NCBI RefSeq assembly: GCF_002288925.2
Contig: NW_022098095.1
Coordinates: 700,785 to 764,784 of the forward strand
Direction: 5' to 3'
Length of the DNA stretch: 64,000 nt
Source of the DNA: Delphinapterus leucas
Taxonomy: Eukaryota > Chordata > Mammalia > Artiodactyla > Monodontidae
Shown here: positions 20,592-31,625 of the stretch, piece after piece
Position numbering within the stretch: position 1 is the stretch's first letter
Layout of the letters: the number at the start of each line of letters is the position of its first letter
Program-made: the position numbers and the translations under genes
Notes under the pieces: model-generated
Seen by the model: the letters and a program-made list of their open reading frames with translations, nothing else
The model's database searches: none
Told to the model about the DNA's origin: nothing

Positions 20592-23500
20592 TATGTCAAA
20601 GAGTGTTTTTCCTATGTTTTCCTCTTAGAGTTTTATAGTGTCTGGTCTTACATTCAGGTCGTTAATCCACTTGAAGTTTATTTTTGTGTATGGTGTTAGA
20701 GAGTGTTCTAATTTCATTCTTTTACATGTAGCTGTCCAGTTTTCCCAGCACCACTTATTGAAGAGGCTGTCTTTTCTCCACTGTATGTTCTTGCCTCCTT
20801 TGTCGTAAATTAGGTGCCCATATGTGCGTGGGTTTATCTCTGGGCATTCTATCCTGTACCATTGATCTATACTGGTTTTGTGCCAGTACCATACTGTCTT
20901 GATTACTGTAGCTTTATGGTATAGTTTGAAGTGGGTGAGCCTGATTCCTCCAACTGCATTTTTCTTTCTCAAGATTGCTTTGGCTATTTGGGGTCTTTTG
21001 TGTTTCCATATGAATTGTAAAATTTTTTGTTCTAATTCTGTGAAGAATGCCATTGGTAGTTTGATAGGGATTGCATTGATACTGTAGATTGCTTTGGGTA
21101 GTATAGTCATTTTCACAATATTGATTCTTCCAATCCCAGAACATGGTATATTTTTCCATCTGTTTATGTCATCTTTGATTTCTTTCATCAGTGTTTTATA
21201 GTTTTCTGAGTACAGGTCTTTTGCCTCCTAGGGCAGGTTTATTCCTACGTATTTTATTCTTTTTGTTGCGATGGTAAGTGGGATTGTTTCCTTAATTTCT
21301 CTTTCTGATTTTATATTGTTGGTGTATAAGAATGCCAGAGATTTCTGTGCATTAATTTTGTATCCTGCAACCTTACCAAATTCATTTATTAGTTCTAGTA
21401 GTTTTCTGGTGGCATCTTTAGGATTTTCTATGTATAGTATCATGTCATCTGCAGACAGTGACAGTTTTACTCCTTCTTTTCCAATTTGGATTACTTTTAT
21501 TTCTTTTAAGACTTCCAAAACTATGTTGAATAATAGTGGCAAGAGTGGACATCCTTATCTTGTTCCTGATCTTAGTGGAAATGCTTTCAGTTTTTCACCA
21601 TTGAGGATGATGCTTGCTGTGGGTTTGTCATATATGGCCTTTATTATGTTGAGGTAGTTTCCCTCTATGCCCATTTTCTGGAGAGTTTTTATCATAAATG
21701 GGTGTTGAATTTTGTCAAAAGCTTTTTCTGCATCTATTGAAGTGATCATATGGTTTTTATTCCTTAATTTGTTAATATGGTGTATCTCATTGATTGATTT
21801 GCGTATATGTAAGAATCCTTGCATCCCTAGGATAAATCTTACTTGATCATGGTGTTTGATCCTTTTAATGTGTTGTTGGATTCTGTTTGCTAGTATTTTG
21901 TTCTGGATTTTTGCATCTATGTTCATCAGTGATATTGGTCTATAATTTTCTTTTTTTGTGATATCTTTTCTGGTTTTGGTATCAGGGTGATGGTGGCTTT
22001 GTAGAATGAATTTGGGAGTGTTTCTCCCTCTGCAATTTTTTGGAAGAGTTTGAGAAGGATGGGTGTTAGTGCTTCTCTAAATGTTTGATAGAATTCACCT
22101 GTGAAGCCACCTGGTCCTGGGGTTTTGTTGGTTGGAAGATTTTTAATTATAGTTTGAATTTCATTACTTGTGATATGTCTGTTTATATTTTCTAATTCTT
22201 CCTAGTTCAGTCTTGGAAAATTGTACCTTTCCAAGAATTTGTCCATTTCTTTGTGGTTTTCCATTTGATTGGCATGTAGTTGTTTGTAGTAGTCTCCTAT
22301 AATCCTTTGTATTTCTGCAGTGTCATTTGTGATTTCTCCTTTTTCATTTCTAATTTTATTGATTTGAGTCCTCTCCATCTTTTTCTTGAGGAGTCTGGCT
22401 AATGGTTTATCAATATTGTTTATCTTCTCAAAGAACCAGCTTTTAGTTTTATTGATCTTTGCTATTGTTTTCTTTGTATCTATTTCATTTATTTCTGCTC
22501 TGATCTTTATGATTTCTTTCCTTCTACTGACTTTGGGTTTTCTTTGTTCTTTCTCTACTTGTTTTAAGTGTAGGGTTAGATTGTTTATTTGAGATGTTTC
22601 TTGTTTCTCGAGGTAGGCTTATATTGCTATAAACTTCATTCTTAGAACTGGTTTTGCTGCATCCCATAGCTTTTGGATTGTCGTATTTTCGTTGTAATTG
22701 GCCTGTAGGTATTTTTTGATTTCCTCTTTGATTTCTTCAGTGATCTCTTGGTTATTTAATATTGTATTGTTTAGCCTCCATGTGTTTGTGTTTTTTATGT
22801 TTTTTCCCCTGTGATTGATTTCTAATTTCATAGAGTTGTGGTCAGAAAAGATGCTTCATATGATTTCAATGTTCTTAAATTTACTGAGGCTTGATTTGTG
22901 ACCCAAGATGCGATCTATCCTGGAGAATGTTCAATGTGCTCTTGAGAAGAAAGTGTAATCTGCTGTTTTGGGATGGAATGTCCTGTAAATATCAACTAAA
23001 TCTATCTGGTCTGTTGTGTCATTTAAAGCTTGTGTTTCCTTATTAATTTTCTGTCTGGATGATCTGTCCATTGGTGTAAGTGAGGTGTTAAAGTCCCCCA
23101 CTATTATTGTGTTACTGTTGATTTCCTCTTTTATAGCTGTTAGCAGTTGCCTTATGTATTGAAGTGCTTGTGTGTTGGGTGCATAAATATTTATAATTGT
23201 TAACTCTTCTTCTTGGATTGATCCTTTGATCAATATGTGTTGTCCCTCCTTATCTCTTATAACAGTCTTTATTTTAAAGTCTATTTTGTCTGATACGAGT
23301 ATTGCTACTCCAGCTTTCTTTTGATTTCCATTTGCATGGAATATCTTTTTCCATCCCTTCACTTTCAGTCTGTTTGTGTCCCTAGGTCTGAAGTGGGTCT
23401 CTTGTAGACAGCATATATATGGGTCTTGTTTTTGTATCCGTTCAGCAAGCCTGTGTCTTTTGGTTGGAGCATTGAATCCATTCATGTTTAAGGTAATTAT

Positions 23501-25562
23501 TGATATGTATGTTCTGATTACCATTTTCTTAATTGTTCTGGGTTTGTTTTTGTGGGTCATTTTCTTCTCTTGTGTTTCCCACCTAGAGAAGTTTCTTTAG
23601 CATTTGTTGTACAGCTGGTTTGGTGGTGCTGAATTCTCTTAGCTTTTGCTTGTCTGAAAAGCTTTTGATTTCTCTGTTGAATCTCAGTTAGATCCTTGCT
23701 GAGTAGAGTAATGTTGGTTGTAGGTTTTTCTGTTTCATCACTTTAAGTATATCCTGCCACTCCCTTCTGGCCTGCAGAGTTTCTGCTGAAAAATCAGCTG
23801 ATAACCGTATGGGGATTACTTTGTATGTTATTTTTTGTTTTTCTCTTGCTGCTTTTAATATTTTTTCTTTGAATTTAATTTTTGTTAGTTTGATTAATAT
23901 GTGTCTTGGTGTGTTTTTCTTAGGGTTTATCCTGTATGGGACTCTCTGCACTTCCTGGACTTGGGTGACTATTTCCTTTCCCATGTTAGGGAAGTTTTCA
24001 CCTATAATCTCTTCAGATATTTTCTCATACCCTTTCTGTTTCTCTTCTTCTTCTGGGACCCCTATAATTCAAATGTTGGTGCATTTACTGTTGTCCCAGA
24101 GATCTCTGAGATTGTCTTCAATTCTTTTCATTCTTTTTTCTTTATTCTGCTCCTTGGCAGTTATTTGCACCATTTTGTTTACCAGCTCACTTATTAGTTC
24201 TTCTGCCTCAGTTATTCTGTTATTGATTCTGTCTAGTGTATTTTTCATTTCAGTTATTTGTTTGTTCTTTAGTTCTTCTAGATCTTGGTTAAATATTTTT
24301 TTATTTTCTCAGTCCATGCCTCCATTCTATTTCTGAGATTCTGGATCATCTTTACTATCATTACAATGAATTCTCTTTCAGGTAGATTGCCTGTTTCCTC
24401 TTCATTTGTTTGGTTTTGTTGGGTTTTACCTTGTTCATTCATCTGTGACATATTTTTTTGCTGTCTCATTTTTTTCAAATGAGTGGGATTGTGTTCCTGT
24501 CTTGGTGATTGTTTGGCCTGAGGCTTTCAGCACTGGAATTTGTAGGCTGTTGTGTAGAGGTGGGTCTTGGTGCTGAGTTGAGGACCTCCATGAGACCTCA
24601 CTCCGATGAATATTCCCTAGGGACTGAGGTTCTCTGTTAGTCCAGTGGTTTGGACTCGGAGTTCCCAGTGCAGGAGCTTCAGCCTGACCCCCGGCTCATG
24701 AACCAAGATACTGCAAGCCATATGGGGTGGCAAAAAAAAAAAAAAAAAAAAAAAAAGAATCATAACAAAGTAAAAAATAGAATTAAACTAGTAAACTAAC
24801 AGATATGTGAGAAAGAATATAAAAATAAAAATGTAGATAACTAAACAAGCAGAATTTACAACTGTACCACAATAGTGAAAAAGAGGAGGGAAAAGAAAAA
24901 AGGAAAAAGTGGGGGAGGCCTTAGCTGTGGAGGGCGGGGCCTAAGCAAGGGCAAGGTTTGGGTGGTGGGCGTGGCCTATGCTCAGGACCCACAGGGCTGG
25001 AAAAGGCCCTGGGGGCTGTGGGGGGCGGGGTTTAGCCTCAACGCAAAAGAAGGGGCTCAGGCTTGCCTACCACCCCTGGTCTCAGAGAGTGGGGGACCTC
25101 ACCTGGGAGCCCAGGAGGCTTCCTGGGCTCGAATGGGTGGGGCAAATGCCCTCTACTCCTCTCCCGCTCCTCTCAGAGGACCCCTCCTGTCTGCCTGTCC
25201 TGATCTCCCTGGCGTCCCCCCCTATGCCCCCAGTACCAATGCGGCCGTGGGGAAGGGGAGCCCTGGAGGGCAGGAGACTACCCTGGGAGCTCAGCAGGCT
25301 CCCTGGGCCCGAGTGGGTGGGGCAGTTGCCCTCTGCTGCTTTCCCACTCCTGGAAGGCTCTTCCCGCCTGCCTGTCCTGATCTCCTGGCCTCAGGGGTGC
25401 TGATTCTGTCTGGCTTCCACTTCTCCTCCCCTCTCAGTCCCACCATTTCACTTGGGGGTTCCTCCCATCTCCTTGGGTGTCAGGGTTTCCCACCAGTGGC
25501 TGGCAGGTGCCCTAGTTGTGGGGAGATGCTAACTTGGAGTCTTCCCACACCGCCATCCTGAC
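20592..25562 (-). mobile_element. L1 (C2) with complete 5' UTR but missing 3' end
   Basis: Minus-strand L1. Its 5' end is at 25562 (sense start GAGTCAGGATGGCGGTGTGG), followed by a GC-rich 5' UTR (about 24480-25562), ORF1 remnants (23688-24478, with ADFSAETLQARREWQDILKV at 23688-23984), the ORF2 endonuclease (22931-23560, with NMNGFNAPTKRHRLAERIQ and CLQETHFRPRDTNRLKVKGW), the reverse transcriptase (21555-21926) and later ORF2 (20625-21188). It stops in ORF2 at about 20592 with no 3' UTR or poly(A), which is abnormal for L1. ORFs are interrupted (for example TAG near 21228), so it is inactive. Confidence 0.87.
25093..25390 (-). repeat. two tandem ~180-bp monomers in the L1 5' UTR
   Basis: The segment around 25103-25210 recurs at 25283-25388 at an offset of 180 bp (177 bp towards its right end). 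The common blocks are 'cctgggagc', '(gaa/gag)tgggtggggca' (25131 and 25311) and 'cctgtcctgatctcc' (25194 and 25371). It lies in the promoter-bearing 5' UTR of L1 C2. Confidence 0.8.
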
Positions 25563-26139
25563 TCATTTTGGTATTAGGGTAATGGTGGCATCATAGAATG
25601 CATTTGGGAGTGTTCTCCCATCTTAAAAATTTTTTGGAATAGTTTGAGAAGGTTAGGTATTAACTCTTCTTTGTATGTTTGGTACAATTCTTCTGTGAAG
25701 CCATTTAGTCATGTCTTTTGCTTTCTGGAAGTTTTTAAAATTACAGTTTCAATTTCACAGGTAATGATTGGTCTGTTCAGATTGTCTATTTCTTCTTGAT
25801 TTAGTTTTTCTAGAAATTTGACCATTTCTTCTAGGTTGTTCAATTTGTTGGCATGTAACTGTTCATAATATTCTCTTATGTTTTTTTGTATCTCTGTGAT
25901 AGCAGTTGTTATTTCTCCTCTTTCATTTCTTATTTCGTTTATTTGGGTCTTCTCTCTTTTTTTTCTTGATGAGCCTGGCTAAAGGTTTATCAATTTTATT
26001 TACCTTTTTAAAAAACCAGTTCTTGGTTTCATTGATCTTTTCTGTTGTTTTTTTGATCTCTGTTTGTTTTTGCTCTGATATTTATTTTTTTCTTTCCATC
26101 TGCTAACTTTGGGCTTTGTTTGTTTTTCTAATTCCTTTT

Positions 26140-26484
26140 TTTAAAATGACAGTACTTTAAATTTATTATTTATTTTATTTATTTATTTTGGCTGTGCTGG
26201 GTCTTAGTTGCGGCATGCGGGATCTTCATTGTGGTATGTGGGATCTTTAATTCTGGCATGTGGACATCTTACTTGCGGCATGCGGACTTCTTAGTTGTGG
26301 CATGCAGGCTTCTTAGTAGCAGCATGTGGGCTTCTTAGTTGTGGCACACGGGCTTCTTAGTTGCAGCATGTGAACTCTTAGCTGTGGCATGCATGTGGGA
26401 TCTAGTTCCCCGACAGGGACCAAACCCCTGCCCCCTGCATTGGGAGCATGGATTCTTACCCAGTGGACCACCAGGGAAGTTCCT
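26140..26484 (-). mobile_element. Bov-tA/CHR-2-like SINE with internal tandem repeat
   Basis: Minus-strand SINE flanked by the 11-bp TSD ctaattccttt (26129-26139 and 26485-26495). From about 26205 to 26395 it contains roughly eight degenerate copies of a ~24-bp unit ending in '(c/g)ttcttagttg(t/c)ggcatg'. The head ends with accaccagggaagttcc. Confidence 0.87.
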
Positions 26485-26725
26485 CTAATTCCTTTACATG
26501 GAAGGTTAGGTTGTTTATTTGAGATATTTTTGTTTCTTGAGGTATACCTATATTGCTATAAACTTTCCTCTTAGAACTGCCTTTCCTACATCCTCTATAG
26601 ATTTTGAAAAGTTGTGTTTCCATTTTTGTTTATCTTGAGGTATTTTCTGCTTTTCTCTTTGATTTATTTATTGACTCATTGGTTTTTTAGTAGCATGTTG
26701 TTTAGTCTCCACATGTATGTATTTT

Positions 26726-27110
26726 TCTTCTTATTGTTGAATTGTAAAGGTTTTTATGTATCTTGGGTACAAGTCTCTTATCAGATATATGACTTGCAAA
26801 TATTTTCTCCCATTATGTGGATTATCTTTTCATTTTCTTAACTGTGTTCTTTGAAGCACAAAAGGCTTTAAGTTTGATGAAGTTGAATTTATCTATTTTT
26901 TCTTTTGCTGATTGTGCTGTGTCATATCTAAGAAACATTGCCTTATCTAAGGTCACCAATATTTACTTTTATGTTTTTTTGTAAGAGTTTTGTAGTTTTT
27001 TTAGCCCTTATGTCTAAATATGTCTGTGATCCATTTTAAGTTAACTTTTGTATATGGTGTGAGCTAGGGGGTCCAGCTTCATTCTTTTGTATGTGGATAC
27101 CCAGTACTTA
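26726..27110 (-). mobile_element. ancient L1M, 5' part of the split copy
   Basis: Minus-strand L1M ORF2 that continues directly from 17527-18368 once the C1 L1 is removed. It includes ttgttgaattgtaaagg, cttatcagatatatgacttgc and aaatattttctcccattatgtgg. Divergence is high. Confidence 0.8.
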
Positions 27111-27608
27111 AGATTTTTATGTTTATCAAAAGGAGCTATGGTTTTTTAAAGGTTAAGGCACTGAATCTGTTCTAGGTAGTATGACAAACTGTCCCTTGCC
27201 AACTGTACCTAATGTCGAATGAGCATACACATAGCACTCTCCTAGGTCCCCTGAAGGGAAATAGATGCCTTTGCACCATCCTTGTCTTTAAGGAGTCCAC
27301 CAACCACTTTGTGAGTAAACCTGCCTACCTGAAAAGATAAACTAAGAGCTGTGTATGTTCAGGGAAGCCTAAGCATAAAGGGAAGACATCATGAAGAAAG
27401 AGGAATTGCCTGAAAGGATAGGTAACCAAGGTGGAATATGTAGGGAATTCTGGAATGAAACACAACATAATGACGAAAAGTTGAAATATGGGACTAGGGA
27501 AGTGGTCAGTATCCATCTGGCTGATTGTAGTTGAGTACACATTAAGGAAGAGTAGAAAATAAGGTTGGAAAGTTAGCTTGTGATCATTTCATTAATAGTA
27601 CTGAATTA
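27111..27608. other. intronic sequence between L1 blocks
   Basis: About 500 bp with no gene signal. The minus-strand ORF 27325-27540 is not supported. Confidence 0.5.
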
Positions 27609-27958
27609 GGGACTTCCCTGGTGGTGCAGTGGTTAAGAATCCATCTGCCAATGCAGGGGACACAGGTTCGATCCCTGGACCGGGAGGATCCCACATGCCA
27701 TGGAGCAGCTAAGCCCCTGTGCCACAACTACTGAGCCTGCATTCTAGAGCCCGCAAGCCACAGCTACTGAGCCCACGCGATGCAACTACTGAAGCCCGCG
27801 TGCCTAGAGCCTGTGCTCTGCAACAAGAGATGCCTCCACAATGAGAAGCCCACGCACTGCAATGAAGAGTAGCTCCCGCTCGTTGCAACTAGAGAAAGCC
27901 CGTGCATAGCAATGAAGACCTAATACAGCCAAAAATAAAATAAATAAATTTTTAAAAA
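27609..27958 (+). mobile_element. long CHR/Bov-tA-like SINE
   Basis: Plus-strand SINE starting gggacttccctggtggtgca, about 350 bp, ending in an A-rich tail (aataaaataaataaattttt). TSD: agtactgaatta (27597-27608) and agtactggatta (27959-27970). Confidence 0.92.
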
Positions 27959-29049
27959 GTACTGGATTATAAGCTTCAAAGTTTGGACGTTACTTTCAAT
28001 GCAGTGGGTTGCCATTAAAGGCTTTGTTTGGGGTAGGAGAGACGAGGGATTAAGTAGTGGAGAATAATCTGGCTGTCCTTGCAAAATGGATTGGAGGGAG
28101 AAGAGACCAGAGAGAGTGAGACCAGTATAGTCCAGCAATGAGATGGTTAAGACGAGTTGTTGGTTATACAGTTCACTTCCCACCTTTCCCCCCCAAGCTA
28201 CCACTATTGTTAGTCTGGCCCAACAACCCTCCCTCCTTCCCTTCTCATCTCTGAGGAAGAATTGCAGAGGCTCCAATCAAGATGCTGGAATAGAACGATG
28301 TGGAGCTCACCTTTTCCCACAAATACATAATGAATACATCTACATGTGGAACAGTTATCACAGAATACCTATTGAATTCTGGCAGAAAATCTCAGACACG
28401 CAGAAGTGCGAGGAAGATCTCCATGTAACTGGGTAGGATGAAAGAAAAAAAAAAAAAGGAAGCAAGCAGGATAGGACCTGTGCCCCTGGGAGAGAGCTAT
28501 GAAAGAGGAAAGGTTCTCGTACCCTGGGAAGCCCCCGCACTGGTGGAGAGATCACCTGGGACAGAAAGGGAGCTTCAGAGGCTTGGAGGAGAGCGTAGAA
28601 GCTGGTTTGCAGCAGGAAGAGCAGAGAGAGACCGGCACAGAGGATCTGTGCTGCCTTGCTGAAGTCCCCAGTCTGAGATGTGGACCTACATGTGAGGGCT
28701 AGTTGCAAAAACTTGGGCTTCAGAGGACAGACCTGGGGAGAGTACTGGGGTTAGCCCTGCGGAGGCAGCCTGAAGGGCCTGGAGTGTGGTAAGGGCTGCA
28801 ACCAGGAGTGTATGTGGAAGAAGCCTGGCCCACCATAGAAGTGAAGTGCCATTGTTAAGAGGCACTCGAAGAGAAGGATAGGACCCACCATTGCAACCTC
28901 ACTTTTGGCATGCTTACGGCCAGTGTGTGCCGCCATTGAAACCCCATTGTTAATGCATAAGTGAAGTGGGGGGTGGGGCTTGCCATAGCAGCCTCTTTCT
29001 CATTGCCACCTCTATGAGCTCTGGGAGCATGCAAGCACCAGCAGGTTGC

Positions 29050-29420
29050 CCACACGTGGAGGTGGGGCTGAAAGCAGAGCCTTCCCCCCATGGCATGTGA
29101 TCCACAGCACTGCCGCTTGCTTTGTAAACTCAGTGCCTGTGGGACATCCGAGTGGACAACGGGTGCTCCTATGGCTGGGACGGGTCTGGCCTTAGCAGCT
29201 GTGGGCTCTGTGGCTGCATGCACATGGAGGTGGGGCCAGAGTCTGGGCTACTTCCCTAGCTCCCATGGCAGGTCCAGGTGCGCAACTGCTGTGGTCCTGG
29301 TACCTAACTTCAGTGGATTGACGCCTATGGATCTGTGCTGGTGGCTTTGTGATCACAGCGCCTGAGGGGCACCAGGGCTGATAGCCTGCATTCCCACAGT
29401 GGAGGCGGGGCCGAGGGTAG
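29050..29420 (+). repeat. ~170-bp repeat units in the L1 D 5' UTR
   Basis: The block 'cac(a/g)(t)ggaggtgggg(c)' recurs at about 29056, 29224 and 29399, spaced 168 and 175 bp, with partly matching flanks. It resembles monomer-type promoter repeats, but here it is degenerate. Confidence 0.55.
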
Positions 29421-30877
29421 TGTGCACAACAGTGTACTTTGTGAGCTCATGCAGTGGGTGACAGGTGACATCACAGAGTGCACTCCCCGATGGACAGCTC
29501 CGATGAAGGAATACTCAGTGGCTTCTCTTCCAGTGGGAGCGCTCCAATCCTGCCTACGTCACACTGCAGCTTAGAAATGGATCTGGGGGCTTCTATGCCA
29601 ACAACTAGGGAGCAGACCCTGCCCCCAGCAGGGCTGTAACAACCACAGAGCAAAGAGGAGGCCCCGTTCAACATCCAACACCTACTCTGTTCACCACAAC
29701 ATCAGTCATATCCCCGTCAGTGGGATAACAGCCAGCAGACACTGAGGAAAGATGTGGCAGCCATCCATACTAAAAAACAGCCCTTGCACCAAAAATATTA
29801 AACCCACACAAGCTACACAGGGACACTTCTACATAAAAATAGCCCTCCAAGACCACAGTAGATAATTGTTTCTACTAAACTCATAGAGTAAGAGAAATAT
29901 AAGTAAAATGAAGAATGAGAAGAACCACTCCCAATTAAAAGATCAAGAGAATTCCCCTGAAAGAACAAATAATGAAACAGACCTCTTCAGTCTAATAGAT
30001 ACCGAGTTTAAAAAGGAGATACTGAAAATACTGAAGGAATTAAGAAGGGCTATTGATAGAAACGCAGATTACTGTAAAAAGGACCAGGAACTATAAAGAG
30101 GAACCAAGACAAATTAAAAGGCTTATTTGCTGAGATGAAAGCTGAGTTTAAGGCAATAAGTAGCAGATTGAATAATGTAGAAGAACGAATAAGTGATCTG
30201 CAAGTTAGAATAATGGAAATCACCCAATCAGAACAGCAGACAGAAAGCCAAATAAAAAAAATTGAAAGCAATATAAGAGACCTATGGGATAATATAAAGC
30301 ACGCCAGTCTACACATAATAAGGATCCCAGAGGGAGAAGAAAGAGAAAAGGGAATCAAAAATGTATTTGAAGAAGTTATGGCTGAAAACTCCCCAAACCT
30401 AAAGAAGGAAACGTATCCAGGTACAGGAAGCACTAAGGGTCCCAAACATGATGAACCCAAACAGACCTACACCAAGATATACTATAATTAAAATGGCAAA
30501 AGTGAAAGATAAAGGGAGGATTCTAAAGGCAGCAAGAGGAAAACAAGGAGTTAATTACAAGGAAACCCCCATAAGGCTATCAGCTGATTTCTCTACAGAA
30601 ATGTTGCAAGCCAGAAGGGAGTGGCAAGATATATTCAAAGTCCTGAAGGGAAAAATCTGCAATATAGGATACTCTACCTGGCAAGATTATCATTTAAAAT
30701 AGGAGAGATAAAGAATTTCTCAGACAAGCAAAAGCTAAAAGAATACAGCAATATTAAACCTGTTCTAAAGGAAATATTGAAAGGTCTTCTCTAAATAGAA
30801 AAGAAGCAAGAATCTATAGGAAAGAGAAAATCACAATTGGAAAGTAAATTACTTAAATAAATCAGTACACAGATTTT

Positions 30878-31625
30878 TTTTTTTTGGGTCAAGTTTCATG
30901 GTTTTATTCACACAAACACAATGTGCCCATGAGCAATCTATTCATTTTCTTTTTCTTTTCTTTTTTTTTTTTGCGGTATGCGGGCCTCTCACTGTTGTGG
31001 CCTCTCCCGCTGCGGAGCACAGGCTCCGGGTGCGCAGGCTCAGCGGCCATAGCTCACAGGCCCAGCCACTCGTCAGCATGTGGGATCTTCCTGGACCGGG
31101 GCACGAACCCATGTCCCCTGCATCGGCAGGCAGACTCTCAACCACTGCGCCACCTGGGAAGCCCCCTATTCATTTTCTTTGCTGCATAGCCTGGTGTTGG
31201 GATTGGTGACTGTGATAGCTAGCTGGGCTGCTCTTTCCACAATGGCTTTGTGGTTCTTGGAGGAGATGTGAGCAATCTCAGCACAGTAAGATTTGTTGCA
31301 CAACAGCGGCGCTTCAAGCTCCTTGACATTGTGGACCAGGAACTTCCAGATGCTGCTGGGCAGCATCTGCTTTGTTTTCTTGTTGCTCCCATAACCAATG
31401 TTGGGCATCGAGATCTGGCCCTTGAATCTCCTGTGCATCCTGTTGTCATTGCTTCTGGATTTCTGTCAGTTCTGCTTAATTTTGACATATTGATCTGACT
31501 GGTGCTTGATGACCTTCTTGGTCCTCTTTTTGACAACCTTGGGCTTTACGAGGAGTCTGAGGGCAACCATGATGCTGACTGGGAGATGGCTGCCACTTCC
31601 ATAGGCTTTGCTGAGGAAGAGAGCA
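30878..31625 (-). pseudogene. RPL32: RPL32 processed pseudogene
   Basis: Minus-strand intron-less copy of ribosomal protein L32 mRNA. The ATG is at 31568-31570, the normal stop TAG at 31166-31168 and the 3' UTR with AATAAA at 30900-30906. The poly(A) (T-run, to 30885) and the target duplication (g)tacacagatttt / (a)tacacagatttt on both sides (about 30865-30877, 31626-31638) show LINE-mediated retroposition. The protein is recognisable ([44 protein letters not shown]). There is a premature TGA where the parent has Trp (after VKIKQN) and one codon missing after EIAH. A SINE (30953-31165) separates the coding part from the 3' UTR. Confidence 0.95.
30953..31165 (-). mobile_element. CHR-type SINE inside the RPL32 pseudogene
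   Basis: Minus-strand SINE with the perfect TSD ctattcattttct (about 30938-30950 and 31166-31178), inserted exactly at the RPL32 stop codon region. T-run 30951-30972, head ending gaagcccc. Confidence 0.93.

Larger units (their letters stand above)
18369..26725 (-). mobile_element. L1 (C1) inserted in L1M, carrying further insertions
   Basis: Minus-strand L1 of intermediate age. Its 3' end is at 18369 and its 5'-truncated end at 26725, bordered by the 9-bp TSD tcttcttat (18360-18368 and 26726-26734). C1 sequence is seen at 18369-20591 and 25563-26725. Between these lies another L1 (20592-25562). It also contains an (AC)n tract, a SINE at 18887-19022 and a SINE at 26140-26484. About 480 bp of C1 ORF2 are absent at the inner junction. 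ORF2 fragments (for example 19192-19913) show several frameshifts. Confidence 0.85.

Noticed and set aside
25131..25390. CRISPR-like or satellite array
   Set aside because: There are only two units of 180 bp in an L1 5' UTR, with no spacers; it is an L1 promoter duplication.
24875..25561. 228-residue plus-strand ORF
   Set aside because: It lies antisense in the GC-rich L1 5' UTR, is low in stop codons because of base composition, and matches no protein family.
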